DNA of 64,000 nucleotides from Nymphaea colorata (Eukaryota > Streptophyta > Magnoliopsida > Nymphaeales > Nymphaeaceae), in the NCBI RefSeq assembly GCF_008831285.2, contig NC_045145.1, positions 19,466,802-19,530,801 of the forward strand, in the 5' to 3' direction. A program made the position numbers and the translations under genes. Positions 35,163 through 48,748 of the stretch are shown here, piece after piece. Position 1 is the first letter of the stretch. Each line of letters opens with the position of its first letter. The notes beneath the pieces are model-generated. The model had not been told where the DNA came from. It ran no database searches and was given only the letters and a program-made list of their open reading frames with translations.

Positions 35163-38100
35163 ATGGCGGACAACGCGGAGCAGAGGTATCGAGCGGCGAT
35201 GGACAAGCTCTTCTTCTCCCCTCCAAAGCAATCCACCAGGTGGGTTCCCTTCTTCCTCCTGTTCTTCTCCTTCTTTTACTATGTTCCTGTTCGTGATAAA
35301 AAACCTGACTTTGAAACGGCGCTCTGAAACGGGCAGCTGCACGGGAATCCCATCGTCTAGCGGCAGCAGACAGGGGGGCCTCCAACCATCAACGTCTGAA
35401 GTGTACCAGCAAACGCCGACTGGGCAGCGGAGAAGCAACGCAGCGACGGTACCCATATGCAGGCCGTGGGATCGAGGAGACCTTACGAGAAGATTGGCCA
35501 CTTTCAAGTCGATTACCTGGTTTGCGAAACCTAAGGTATTACCATGTTCTCCCTGTCTGTCGGGTCAATTAGTTTTTCAGCTGGACGATCTTTTTTTGTT
35601 TAGATTTCATCGGTCTTGTTTTTGTTAGTGAGGCATTGCTTTGATGGCGTTCATTTGGGTTTTATTTCTCCTCCTCCCTTTTCTTCTTGGTCAAGAATTG
35701 CGTTTTCGGTATTGCATCATCTTCCTGGTTTGTGTCATTCACGCAGATTCATGTCATTGGGATGCAGGATGACCTATCTTGTTCAAGTCTAACCCAGGAG
35801 CAGCTTCTGTCTTCACTACATGCTTGTTAACTCGTTTTCTGGACAAATTGATGATTCCCAGTTGGAAACTAGAGGATGGAAAATGTAACACCATTATTGG
35901 CCAGAAAGCAGATGTGTATCTGACCCATGGTTACAACAATATTATATATTTTTTCATCAATTTATTGGCATGATTGTGAAAGCTAAGTTGGCTATGCACG
36001 TGGTTTATGCATTTAAAATCAAACGTCTATTGAATGTCTGCAAGTTACATAGTTCGTGTTTTCTTACCACCACTCTGTTAAATTCAATCGAATGGCTTCA
36101 TAACTGCTGCATATAAACTGTACTTTGTGATGTACTGTTCTGAATTAGGTGCTATCGATTGTATAGTAGTATGCTGGAACACCGCTTCTATGTAAATATT
36201 TGGAGTTTATTAACGTTTCCTGATAGTCCCCTTTTTGTAAGGCAGATGCCATTTCCTGAGTCTAAGAAGTACGAGTGAATAAATCTTGGTTGAATGCTGA
36301 TTATCTTCCAGGTAGTTAGTCCAGCAAACTGTGCAAGGAGAGGCTGGATAAATGTTGAGGCAGATACTTTAGAGTGTGAGGCATGTGGCTCTCGTCTTCT
36401 CTTTTCCACACCTTCATCTTGGACATCGCAGCAAGGTTTGCTTTACTTTTCATTGTCCAATGCCTGTTGCATCTTAATTTCAATCCACCTGATTGTACAC
36501 CTTGAGAAATTTATGGTGTTTGTTTCTTTTACTGTTTTTATCAGTTGAAAATTCTGCGGCAGTTTTCAGTTTAAAACTAGACAGTGGACATAAATCAATT
36601 TGTCCATGGAAGGACAACATATGTGATGAGCATTTGACTCAATTTCCACCAACTCCTCCTGCTGTTCTGGTTGAGAGTTTCAGGGACCGCTGTGGAAAGC
36701 TTTCACACCTTTCTGCTCTTCCTATAGTTTCATCTGCAGCAATTGAATACATGAATGGGCCCCAACTTGATTGGTTTTTAGCGCAATCATCTCCTCCTGT
36801 TTGCACTATAATTTCTGGAGATGTTATCTCTACTCTTCAAAGTAGGGATTTAGAGGATGAATCTGCATCTGCTTCTGCTGCTATATATCACAAGGTAAGA
36901 CATTAGATAGCTATTTACACATCTTTTTGTTCTTTTGCTATTTTTAAAAGTATTTTGTGCCTGCACTTTGTGAGGATTTGAACATTGATGGGCGATGAGA
37001 ATGACTTAAGTGGGTTCTTTTAACAAGAATTATTCATACAGAGTCAACTTTAGTTAAAGACACCACTCACATGAGAATGATGCCCATGATGGGCAGCGTG
37101 AACTTTATATGGAAGGGAAAGCATGCTTTTCCTCCAGGATGTTCTCATGCTGCTTCCGCACCTTTTCCATTCTCATCTCATGTTTGCTTGTCTTTTCCTC
37201 ATGCTTTTCTCACATCTCCTGCTTTTTATCTTTAAAGTTTTCTTCTCTCGAATCGGTAAGCGTGGTTCTTAGGTTTTCAGCTCTTAATTTGGTACCATAA
37301 AATTGTGAACTTCAACTAAAACCTTGTTTTCAGCTAAGAAAAATGTGGTCAAGACAATGATTTTTATTTGTTGCATATTAAATAAATATTTATCAGAATT
37401 GTTAATTTACCAGTTAATTTATTTAATGTTGGCAATAGTATGCCTTTTTAAGTGGTTGAATATATGGTTCAAAACTAAGAGTATTATGTCTTTTGTTTTT
37501 TCTTGTTTGTTCATTAATATGAACCATAAGTTGTACTAATTAAAAAACCCAAATACTGTCTGGTTCACATTTGCTTACTGGTTCATTATCATTTTCTTCA
37601 CTATTTGTTATTTTTTTCTCTTAAGCTCAATTGTTGGGCTGCTTCTAGGTTTGATTCTTGGTTCACTTCTATGTTGTTCTGTCATTCCTGTTTCTTGAAA
37701 GTTTAAAATTCTCCACTTCCTGTTTCCAACTTCCAGTTTAATTTCTTCTTTCAGCTTCCTAGTCTGACAAGTTTGACTTTGGTCCGTACCTGTGCTGACA
37801 CCATTTAGCCGTATCTATGTAGCCCTTGAATCTCTGTCGATAAGCTTGCTTATAAACGTGCATTTAGTTAGGATTGTGACTAAAGGTCATTAGCTTGTAT
37901 TTGAATCAATCTATGTTGCCTTTGAATCTGTGTCCACAAGCTTGCTCATAAACGCGTCTTTGGTGATGGTTGTCATTAGAACTTCATTAGCTTGTATCTG
38001 AATCATATACAGGCACAAAAAATAATAAGCTTATGTGGTTGGGACCTGCGAGTACTTTCATATATTGTTGATTGCCAAGATCAGACTCGTTGTGCAGAGG

Positions 38101-41044
38101 ATGTCAGTGTCCCAGAGATTTCAGGAAAGGCTTCCCAGGAACAGAGCCCTAGCATTCCTTTTATTTCTGGTGTTGATAAAGTCACAGAACAAGATGAAAG
38201 TAGCTCTATGGTTGATGAACAAGAAGTTGATCCTGCATCTGTTGTACTAGAATGTAAGCTATGTGGAGCCTGTGTTGGCCTATGGGCCTTTTCAACTGTC
38301 TCCCGGCCTTTGCATTTGTTCAGTTTCATTGAATCTTATGATACTACAGTCGGATGCAACAAAAGCCGAGTTTCTGTTGTTCCTGAGGCATCAGTTTTTG
38401 GTGGTGGTGGTGGGAAAGGATCCCTTCAAACTTCAGCAAACACAGTGGCTACAAGCTTCAAAGAAGCTTTACAGGAGAAAGGAGCTCTGAGCTTAAATCT
38501 GACAATAGCAGGAGGCCCTCCACCAGCAAAGCAGAATTTTAGAACAACAGTTTCTTTGCCCATCATTAGTCGGCATCTAAAAGCTGGAATTTGGTGCAGC
38601 TCAGACACTAGAAAGGACATTCCTGTTCATAGCAAGCAACATAGTGAAGATCCTGGACTAAGCGATGCAAACAAGTCAGTAAATACACAAGATGGTGATG
38701 TTTTAGTTAAAACAGTTGGAATACTAAAACGCAAAAGAGCAGACGATGGCACAACTATTTATAACGATGGGCTATTGAGGGGACAGGTTATTCTGGGTCA
38801 AGACCCTAGCAAGATGGAAAATAACTCAGGAACCTGTACAACTGCTGTGCATGCAGTTGAAGGTTTCTGCAGTGAACAGACAACAGAACCTGTGGAAGAT
38901 GTTCTGGAGTATTCTGGTAATGGTGAAGCAATGGACAGTGGTGCTTACGATGCATCAGGTACCACAAAGAAAGCAAGACTTAGCTCTCAAGTTTCTGAAT
39001 GTTGTGATTCTACTCAAGATAATAGTCAAACTGGCAAGGATGGTCAAATAGGTGGCATCTTAGTTGAGGATTTTGTTGATGCACCCAACCAAATTGATGA
39101 TGCCACTCCAACAGCAACTGAACTATGTTATGGAATGGTTTCTGCAGAGAATAAGTTCACAACTGATACATCTCATTATCTGTTATCATCTTCATTCTCA
39201 GAAGACGGTGCTGTAGATAAAAAGTGTGAACTTGAACAGGCAACACATTCTGATGGGAAAGTCACAAGCATTAGAAATGAAGATGCCGACTTGCAGAACC
39301 CGCCAGCAGCCATAGCTTTCAAGAAGGCTAATGTCAATTCTCATAGTTCTGGTAAGCTCACTTCAATTTGTTCTAATGGTATGAAATTTTGTTTTTGAAG
39401 TTCTGGTATATAATAAAACAGTCTCTTAATTATGCTTGCAATGTCAAGGACATACCATATCACTTCGTGCTTTAACAGTGTCAATTTTTAACCTAATCTG
39501 ATACAAGTTATCAAGTTACATGAAGTATGGATTATCACATCTAGAAAGAATAGCAAGCTATCATTCCATAAGAATATGCACATAATTCATTGCAAGGGAC
39601 ATGAATGACTGGACAAACTTCCTTTCACCCATCACAGAGAAATTGGAAGCCAAAGTATATGTCTCTGTGCAACATTCTATAAGTGGCTGGCTTGCTAAAG
39701 CAGCAGAAAGTAAATAATTAATTGCATTTAAAAATTTTACTGGCATGAATATAACCTGACTGCTGTATAACAGCCTAACTCTGCAGCAGGCCAAGAATTT
39801 TTTTCTTTGCATCAAGCAACGAAGATGATCAGCTTTTCCTCAAACTTCTATCTATGATATGTTTCTGACTTGGTTACAAAAATAAGTGGTGATTAACAGT
39901 TTCTGAAGCCATAGAAATGAATCGCTCTTGGTTCAAATATAAGTAGCTTCAGACTTGGTGAGTTGTCAATGAGGACCATGCAAATGTGCTTCATGTGATC
40001 TAGGAGTTTTCTGATATTGCCAACTGTCATTAATATCCTCGGTGAACTTAGAGACAGGAACCAAATGGTATGTACAATGGACTAGGGTGTAAAAGGATAT
40101 TATCTGACACCCTGAGGTACCTTTCTTCTGCAAGTATTCTGTCAATGCAGTGCCGAGTCCTTTTTAAGTTTGAGAAATACCATTCTAACTGTCAACAGAA
40201 ACAAGTGCCTGGATAGGCCAATGGCAGGATCTGTTTTGCTGAAAGGCTGTTGAGGGTTTACTACTTGGTGCAGGTGGAAGTTGCATTCATCCTGCATGGA
40301 TTGGAATCACAAAGTTACCTGTAAGAGCAATGAGAAATAGAATTATAGAAGATGTTCCTACATGTGTGGATCAGTGACTAGCGTGCCTTAAATTTTGAGA
40401 ACTGCAAGTGTGTGTCAGTATTGCCACAAGGTGGCACTTGGCAGGTGAAGGAAAAAGTTGTTCTGCTTCTTTGCTGCTTGCTGCATCTCTGCACTTTCTT
40501 CAGCTTGCTTATCAAGTGCCATAGCAGAGATGGAGTCCATGGTATGATATTGCAGCAGTAACATGTACACAACAGTTGCAGGGCAGATGGCAATCAGCTG
40601 CTTAAATCCTTAAGCTGCAGACAGTTTAGCGATTTGAATTTTCTTCAGCTTTGGCTTTTATTTAAAGGTTTTAGTTGATAAATAATTGATAAAGCAAGTT
40701 ATCTTCATGCAAACAACGCAATGAAATTAAAACTGCTCCACCTGTCACATATTTCTCTTGACCATCAAATTTTAAAGTGGCAATATTTGGTAGGCAGTTT
40801 TTTGCTTAGTTGCAGGTTGCAACTTAAATGTCCTCAAGGGGCTGCGAACGTTAATTGTTTTATGCATACTGATGAAGATAAAACCCATGTTTCTTATGTT
40901 AATAGAACCTAAGGGTCAGTAACTTGTAGCCATTTTGTTTTGTGGGAACTGAGAACACAGCCAACTGAATAACCTGAAAGGAAGGACATATGAATTGATT
41001 GAAATTTGAAAAACTAGGTAGCAATTGTATAATCGAAAATTCTG

Positions 41045-41112
<68 letters not shown>

Positions 41113-41210
41113 TGGATCCCCACGTACAGTGAGAATCCCCGAGGTTTCCCCTCCCTTTGTAGACACATGCACCCTGATGCAGTCCGGATTGCTACGGCTA
41201 GCAATCCATC

Positions 41211-41282
<72 letters not shown>

Positions 41283-42406
41283 TCATCTACTTACCACTAC
41301 AAGAGCTCCATTAGTGAGAGTGAGTCTTTGAGCAAGAAGCAAAGTTCTAAACAAAGCTTTGCGAGTGTTCTCTGATGTTAGACCAAAAGCTTTATCTGTA
41401 TTCATAGCATGGTATTTATTGTTTTCCTTCTGTTGCTATGTAGGATATGTTGCGATCATTTTATCTTATGTTTCCTTTGATTTCACAGTACTAAGCAAAT
41501 GCTAGCATAGCTGTAGAAAAAAGTAGAAGAGTGATGGTTATATATTTACCTTTGATTTCATTTAAATCTTCGATTGATGATGCATCATCAATGTACTGCC
41601 CTAAGAATATTAATATATATATATGTATTGTATCTATACATGTGAAGATTGACATATGATGTCTTGATCATTTAGTTTTCTCATGTTGAAGCCTTCTCTC
41701 TTTGTGATATGCATGTGTCCCGACTAGGCCGCAGACTTCCATTTGATGGTTGTTAACAGTCAGGATGTGCTTGATTTTTGTCTCCCTTTTTCTGAAATGG
41801 CAAATTTTGTATTCTCTGGCATATGTGCTGCTAAGCTGCTATGGAGTAGTCCAACATATTGTTTCATGCATAACAGATTGAACATATTGGTTTGTTGATA
41901 ATTTGGCTGATTATTCATAAACAGCATGCTATTTTGTTCATGGGTGCAAGACATTTTCTACGCAAACATAGCGGGTATGGTGTCAGATAATACACTCATC
42001 GTATAAGCATGGTTGAAGCAAGCTCTATTTCGATGTTGTAGGTAAAATCGCGGAAGTGATGCCCTGGGACAAGACTATGGAGTTTGATCCCATCAGACAG
42101 CATAGGCATTTCTGCCCCTGGATTACTTCATCAGGCAGTGGGAAGAGAGGTATAGCTGGATGGCAGCTGACACTGTCTGCTCTAGAACAAGAGAAAAATG
42201 CTGCTTGTGAGTCTTCTCCAGTAGTTTCGACTGGACCAAGATACGAGGTAGGCATTTATAGGCTTATACTACAATTTGGTAATTTAGCTGAAGCCTATGC
42301 TTTTACTAATTAATTGCATATGCAGGGAGAAGATCCAATCTCCGTAATCAGGAAACTTTTCCACTCTGGATCTGCAAAAAAGACACAGAAATCACAAGTG
42401 AAGTAG
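35163..42406 (+). CDS. C3HC zinc-finger, NIPA/Rsm1-like nuclear protein (MEM1-like)
   Basis: Seven coding exons: 35163-35239, 35337-35535, 36312-36435, 36545-36894, 38013-39351, 42042-42247, 42326-42406; phases match at every junction (791 aa). The zf-C3HC domain spans about residues 64-160: CRPWDRGDL with Cys67, WFAKPK, Cys99, Cys114-x2-Cys117 and H149-x3-C153-PW. The Rsm1/NIPA-like second half has ISLCGWDLRVL (about 255), LECKLCGACVGLW (Cys331, Cys334) and FDPIRQHRHFCPW (about 711-723). Between about 380 and 695 lies a long polar, probably disordered insert encoded by exon 5. Human NIPA/ZC3HC1 acts at the nuclear basket; the Arabidopsis homologue MEM1 has been linked to DNA-methylation control (family knowledge; orthology inferred). 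Intron 5 is 2.7 kb with microsatellites. Confidence 0.88.
37809..38005. repeat. Diverged tandem duplication before exon 5 acceptor
   Basis: Two copies of about 100 bp share CTATGTxGCCxTTGAATCT, AAGCTTGCTxATAAACG and TTAGCTTGTATxTGAATCA (starting near 37815 and 37911). The second copy ends at the ATACAG acceptor of exon 5, so the branch-point region of intron 4 may have been duplicated. Confidence 0.75.
41046..41109. repeat. Compound TA/GA microsatellite
   Basis: A TA run of about 30 bp continues directly into a GA run of about 35 bp, within intron 5 of the C3HC gene. Confidence 0.95.
41213..41280. repeat. TA microsatellite
   Basis: About 68 bp of uninterrupted TA, in the same intron and about 100 bp from the compound TA/GA repeat. 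Confidence 0.95.
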
Positions 42407-42884
42407 GCAAGGTTGAGCATGTTGCGATTGGTTTGTCTTGGCATTTACGGGCTCTTTTATCATGAGGATCAAATGATTGCAAATGTCGTTTACATCGACT
42501 CTCATCAAGGAGAGAGTGATCCTTTTGTGTTTGTCTCCCTGCGTTGGCTAGTTTTGACATGATAACAATCAGTTTGATGTATGTTTGATATACTCTCAGC
42601 AGCTATGTACAATTCCTCGGTGTATCTTAGATTTTTGAGAGGTACATGAGGCTTATAGATCGATAGAAGTGCTTTCTTGATGAAATTTGAGCTAAACTCG
42701 CCATTGTCGGCAGCATTAATTGATTTCAACAGTGCTATTTGCAAGAGAAATTTAGAAACATTTATGGAAGAAGTCACTTTTTCATTTGCACAGTAGAACA
42801 CCAGTAGAATCTAGGTGCTTTACATCCACGCTCTCAGACAACAGTTTTGGATACTCCATACAATGAACCAATTTCGCTGTTGTA

Positions 42885-44098
42885 TCAATTGAGCATACCA
42901 CAGTTGGTGACGACGACCTTAGAATAAGGGCGATTGAAGCCTCTTTCAGCAACAACAGCTCTTTTATCCCCAATCAATTTCGCTACTCTGCAGACAAAAT
43001 CGTTATCAAACAGCCCATCAGTAATCAATCAATTATGCCTGATGGAAAAAATCAATTAAAGAACTCAAGCTACAAGACACTCATAACTAATAAGACGGTT
43101 TCTGTTATTTCCTGCTTGAGAAGATTAAAGGAGTCTGGTTCCAACCTGAAGTAAGGGGAGGATGTGTTATCTTGGACCGTGGGAACTCTAGAGATTGCAT
43201 CAACTACTTCCATGCCTTCCAAGACCTTCCCCACAACCAAAGTAGAGGGTCCCAATTCTGGCGCAGACTTGGTGGTGATGACAAACTCTGTTCCATTGGG
43301 ATCTTCTCTCTCTTGTTCTTCATCAATTTCCAGCTTTCCCTTCCGAGCCACCACTTTCAACTTGGGAGGAGGCTTGTATGGATCCCGCACTATGATACCC
43401 ACAACACCACCACCACCAGTGTCTAACCCACCACAGCCATTTCTCTTCTCCCTGTTTGTGTCTGCCCATTCTGCAATAAGCTCATCAGCAACCAGCCCGA
43501 TTCCGCCCTTCCTTCTCCTTGCCATCTCCGAGTCGATCCCATAGGACCTCACCCCTGCGTTTTGCACATAATTGGGCATAATTCTCAGAAACTCCTTCCT
43601 CCTGTAACTGACTCCTGCCTTACCGGAAACCAGTTCCACGAATCTGGCAGTTCCCGCAGGTGCATTTTTGACATCCAGGCCTATGACGACGCGGCCTGCA
43701 GGGCGGCCGTCGATGGAGACCTCCAAGTAGACCTTCTGTGTTACATCACTTGGATCAGAACAATCCTTTTCTGGTGGCAGCTCGTCTGCTTGAGCTGGAG
43801 GGATGAACGGAAGACTACCTGCGGAACACGAGCCCAAAGAGGCCAACAACACCAAAGAGGACACTTGGGTCAGCAACCGCCTGCGTGTGTGGGTGGCCAA
43901 CGATGAGGTTGACCCTCCTTCTTGCTCATCAGAGATGTTTACTCTCAGAGTTTGTCCAATGGGTAGTGGTGGTTTTCTGGGTTGCATACAAGGAGGGTGT
44001 TGATGATCTGCTGCTAGGGCGTGGTGCTTGCTGGACAGGGTCACTGAACATAGGTGAGCAGAGTTGTGGAAGCTGCGGACCAGTGGATTCATCATCAT
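42885..44098 (-). CDS. CYP26-2: Chloroplast-lumen cyclophilin-like protein (CYP26-2 type)
   Basis: Two coding exons on the complement: 44098-43146 and 42987-42885 (351 aa). The second exon, too short to stand out alone, supplies the conserved cyclophilin end: RVAKLIGDKRAVVAERGFNR and PYSKVVVTNCG, then MLN and stop. Residues 1 to about 70 resemble a chloroplast transit peptide. Residues 72-104 hold RRRLL, a hydrophobic stretch and PPAQADE, which fits a twin-arginine lumenal signal cleaved after AQA. The cyclophilin domain follows from about 120 (KVYLEVSIDGRPAGRVVIGL). The active-site region reads FLRIMPNYVQNAG: the Arg and Gln remain, but the His before the Arg and the GGD are missing, so isomerase activity is doubtful. 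It converges with the C3HC gene, 478 bp away. Confidence 0.87.
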
Positions 44099-44299
44099 CT
44101 CCTTCGTCTCCTGCTTCCCTGGACCTCCGCATCTTTTTCTCGTCTCTCTCTCTTAGATTTTGGATTATAGATTGTGGCATGAACGCCATTTCGTGATACC
44201 AGTCTTATCCAACGGTTGCGTCTCATTCGTTTCCTTTTTCTCTCTCTTCCACTTGGAGAAATGGGTAGGACCGGTCTGCTGGTCCGTGCAATCACATAT

Positions 44300-46367
44300 T
44301 TTTATTTTTCTTATAAAGATGTATTTTACATGTTTTAAATTGTGAAAATCAACATAAAACATGTTTTCATATATAAGATGAGTTTTATAAGCTAAAGAAC
44401 TTGGAACATTAATGATTAAAAGTTATACAATTTGAATTGCACAATTTTAACATTGTCATTTTCATATGAATTTATAATATTTTGGTCATGAAGATCACGT
44501 ATGTCGGTTGATCTCATAAAAAGGTGAGTAAATTATGTAACAGCTAGTTGTGACTGGTTTTTCTAATTGAAAAGTACACGCTCACACCTAACTCCGCTGC
44601 TTCTGTGAACCATCCGAGAATGACAACTTGAACGCATTAAAAGGCCAAAAATAAATGCAAGAGTCGGTTTGTCTTTTTCATGTGATAGAATTTAAGACTT
44701 TAACTCATTCATTTAACCATTTGATTCGCTTCCAAATCTTCTGTCCCCCAAAGCAAAGTTAGAAATCACATCCTAAAATAGCTGGAAAGGAATCACCAAG
44801 AAAGGGATTAGTTTCACATGTTGCCTTCATCACGGAAAACGTGAAGGGACTGTTTATATCCTAAGAATATGTACACGAATAAAAGATGAGTGCAGATCAA
44901 GTTAAGGCAATGATTAGATAGAAACCATACCCGTCACTTTGTTGCAATTGATTATCATCGAAATGGCTGAGATCGAAACATTTTTAGAATGCATTCTCGA
45001 CAACCGTTTTCCTATATCGGATCCACCCTTGCCAAAAACATCAGGCTGAATCTAGTGCAGTGCAAATTGTAGAATGGGGCCGACTATCGAGTTTAGATAA
45101 GCTAGATATATTAAGAGTCGTTCCGATCCCATTCGGTCATGAAAAGCGATAAAACCGCTACCATGCATGATGCAGATGATGTTTCCATGAAAATGGAGAG
45201 AACCCATGCGTTTCATAGAAGGCCACTGCCATTGCAGAGACAAAAAGGCTACTGTCCTCTGGAAATCGTTCCCCACATTTAGACCATGTCGTCCATGTCC
45301 AGCAGGTTCATATAAGATGCTCTCCACTGAACACTGGGACTAGCCGAGGAATTTTTCTTTATAAAAGTTCTGAATCATTAAGATCATTATGCTTTGAGTT
45401 TCCTACAACAGTACACTATTCTTGCAGTCAGAACAGCAGTGAGGATTCATAAACCTCCTTTCCAGAATTCAAAATCTGTTAAAGTTCCAATGCATTCTTG
45501 AGGCCAGGGAGTTTGTGATATCTATCAGGTCCACGGGTCTATATATGATGTTTTTATTGCGTTACACCATGTTCTGGGGACTAGGGATTCTATGTAAAAA
45601 ACAAAATCTGTTCTTGCATTCTTAAGGCTCTTGAGCCTGTGGCCTCTGTTGGAGTGAGGAGTATTCTACCAATGATGTTGTTTCATTGTTAAGATGTCAT
45701 CCGGATGGACTCACAAAAAGGAAACGGTTATAGAGGTGGATGCTAGCATGAAGATCACAACTAGCACTAACCATCAAATGAAACAACTATTGAGAACTGA
45801 AGGAAACCAATGCCAGCACTTGACAACAAACTGCCAAAACCCAAATCCATTTACGATTTTAGAACTAAAAGCCAACATTGACAGAGTGCCACATATAACG
45901 GGTATGCCCAGAGCAATTTTATTATGCAAATCATGGAGAAGGGCAAAATATTTAGATGTAACTAGTTTATAATATTGTTAAAACACAGTGTGTATAGCCA
46001 GAGCAGCAGACCCACAATCTACAAGCATTTGCAGAGCAACACACTGGTGGCTGACCTCTTGTTTGCACCGTAGTAGCAAGATAAATTCATCAAACTTCAT
46101 TTACCATCAACAATCTGTCCTCATTGACTATGCTCTGTCTGTTGTCTTCCGGAAGAGCTATGCATCTCCTAGCCGGTAAGCTTTCAATAAATATTGAAAA
46201 AGGGGCAAAAAGTTTTACAGCTATCAATTCAGAGCAATCATGAGAAGCTCAAAGGTCCAAATCGCAAAGCTCTATCCAGTGATGTTCTTCATTGTGTCGC
46301 CACTCTTTGCACGATCCACTAGAGCTTGAAAAAGAATGTCGTTGGTATACTATGACCTATCAGGAAC
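44300..46367. other. Intergenic between cyclophilin-like and TBL genes
   Basis: AT-rich DNA. Open frames at 45052-45327 (minus) and 45694-45972 (plus) show no known domain. The sequence just below 46368 is probably the 3' untranslated region of the TBL gene. Confidence 0.4.
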
Positions 46368-48374
46368 TCATAATTGCGCAAAAAGGATCTCATTCCAAGT
46401 ATCAGGGATGCCTGGAAGACACCAATGCAGGCAATCCTGCACGCCTTCTGTGGCTTTGATACTGTATCTAGAAATGTGACCTTCGTCTCTCAAAGATGAC
46501 AAGCCAGTGATGTCCAAAAGCTTTACCCTTGTCCCCTTCACAGCACTCTCAGCAACCACATCGCCAGATCTTTCTTCCACAACCCGGTTACCTCCTGCCA
46601 GAGGAATCGTGTTGTCACAACTACCTCCAGTATTCCAATCCCCATTGAAGAAATGCCTGGGCGAAAGGGTCCTGAAGAAGGCCTTCAACCGAGGATGGTG
46701 AGGAAGCTGCAAATCCAACCATTTAACAACACTGTGAACTGTTAAGTTCTTAGCACTCCCCATGTCTGCCAGATTCTTCCTTGTGTTTGGCTTGCCATCT
46801 ACATACATTATCCATCGATTGGCTCGAAGCTTGCCTCTGTTCCAGTGGTGCCCTGTATTGAGGACCAAAACATCGAAGCGATCAAGATAGCGAGACAGGA
46901 ATTGTGCTGGTCGATCCAAGTGCATGGCATATTCAGTATTTGGATCAGATGCATTCAGGGGTTCCACTGCACAAAGACTTGCAGACCAGTAATAAAGGAT
47001 GGTGGTGTTGGTGGCAGGGAAGCGATACGCCCAACCATCAGGGCGTTTACCACCAGGAGGCACTACCAGACCATACTCCCAGCCCACATCTTCAACATCC
47101 GGCCTCTCCTCTCCTCCAGTAACCATACACATCAAGGATTGGAACTGTTGTCTACCCAGAGAATCCCCCACCATAGCAATTGTCTTGTGTTTCATCCTAA
47201 AACCACATCCATTACCACCACAATCAGAAATAGTAAAACTGAGCCAACAATTGAGATTCTAATTTATGTCAAAAAAGAGAAAAGAAAAAGAACTTATATT
47301 TTCGATTTTGTTTTTACGTTTCGGACTTATATTTTCATTGTTTTCTTGTACCTTGTTTTCCAGTGATTTCCAGAAGAGAGATAAACAAGAAATGGTCATA
47401 GGATACCAATATTGAATTAACAAAGAAAAGGATCTCAGGCAAATTGTTCAAACAAAAACAAACGACTTTCTACATAGACATTTGTTTATGAAAAAGGCGA
47501 GAAAAAATAACATGAAACATACCAAAACATAAAAAGTCAATTAAACAAATTGCAGAAGAAGAAGATGATGATGAAGACCTACCTCGTCAGGAATTTGGAT
47601 CCATCGAAATTCGGCATGTCGCAGCTGTCCGGCTGCCACCTATAAGACTCGTAAGTGAAATCCAGCCGCTGCGTCAATCGACACGCCCACATGGCCGACA
47701 GCCACTGCTTACATGTGAATCCCGAATACAGAGGCCGGCTCTTGTCCGGTACCCATTTTCCCTTGCCATAGTTACACGCTGTTCGTGAACAAGCAACCTT
47801 GATCAAGGACATTTTACCAAGCAACTAAAAATGAAGCATTAGGAATTGTTACAGAAGGAAACAGCAACACACCTTCGTTTATTTTCCTGCTTTGCGTAAT
47901 AAGCTCTTCTCGCGCAGCAGTACTGCTATTGTTAGAATTTCGATCTTTTGGTTTCTCAGAAACAGCAGATGTGATATCCCAAGGAGAAGGAGATTCCAAT
48001 TTTTCTTTCACGGTGATCTCTTCTTCTTCCCCCTCGGCCACTGAAGTATGTGTTTCTGAATTAATAAATGGAGCCTTACTTGACAGTAACTCTGCACAAA
48101 GTCGAAGGATAAACAGACCAAAGTATCCTAGTAAGAATCACTTGCAATTGCAGAAGAGAAAGGTGGATTCATCACCAAAACAAAGAGGTAAAAAAAAAAC
48201 AAATAACAAATAAAGCACAGAAACTCAACCAGGAGATAGCATTTCCAAGCGACTCGATGAGGGAACGCCAGGCGTCTTCTCCCAGACAAAAATAAGAATT
48301 GTGGTACAGACGAAGGCCATGAGTGTCAATGGCAGCTGCCTCCCTCTCAGCACATTAACGCTTCCTCCTTTCAT
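46368..48374 (-). CDS. Trichome birefringence-like (TBL14-16 group) cell-wall O-acetyltransferase
   Basis: Golgi type II membrane protein of the TBL/DUF231 family, which acetylates wall polysaccharides. Four coding exons on the complement: 48374-48230, 48091-47873, 47778-47583, 47196-46368 (462 aa); phases agree. The short first exon gives the cytosolic tail and membrane anchor (about residues 15-32: [18 protein letters not shown]) followed by EKTPG. A polar stem reaches to about 120. The TBL domain begins at [10 protein letters not shown], contains [15 protein letters not shown] and WQPDSC, and its catalytic blocks are [14 protein letters not shown] (Ser199) and the DxxH motif [18 protein letters not shown] (Asp441, His444). 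The [18 protein letters not shown] context points to the TBL14-16 group; the acceptor substrate is not known from sequence. Confidence 0.9.
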
Positions 48375-48715
48375 CTTTCCAATCCTTCTACGGTGTACCC
48401 CAATCTTCTGAGCCTCCCTTCCGATCTACTCCCTTTACAGGAAAAAATTTTCCCTTACATGCACCTCTTGCGATCGAAGGCAAATAATGAGATACCAATC
48501 AACCAAAACAGCCACTACCATCGTTCCCATAAGAAACAGCTATAAACCTAAACCCGCTTCACAACCCACATTGAAAAAAGACAACCACTTATCACCACCA
48601 TTAAACCGTAAAAGCATATCCAAAACCCACTACTTGAGATCAATCCTCCAAAAGGAAGAACCATCCACTACCATCAAAACAAACTATGCGCCCACATCCA
48701 CTTTGAACCAGAGAG

Positions 48716-48748
<33 letters not shown>

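Larger units (their letters stand above)
39352..42041. other. Long intron 5 of the C3HC zinc-finger gene
   Basis: A 2.7-kb intron with two long TA tracts (41046-41075 and about 41213-41280) and a GA run (41075-41109). No nested gene or transposon ends were recognised; open frames within it have no family resemblance. Confidence 0.7.

Noticed and set aside
34927-35628. 233-residue open frame overlapping the start of the C3HC gene
   Set aside because: It reads through untranslated sequence and intron 1. Only its later part is real coding sequence, used as exon 2.
45052-45972. Open frames of 91-92 residues between the cyclophilin-like and TBL genes
   Set aside because: No similarity to a known family, and composition is typical of non-coding DNA.
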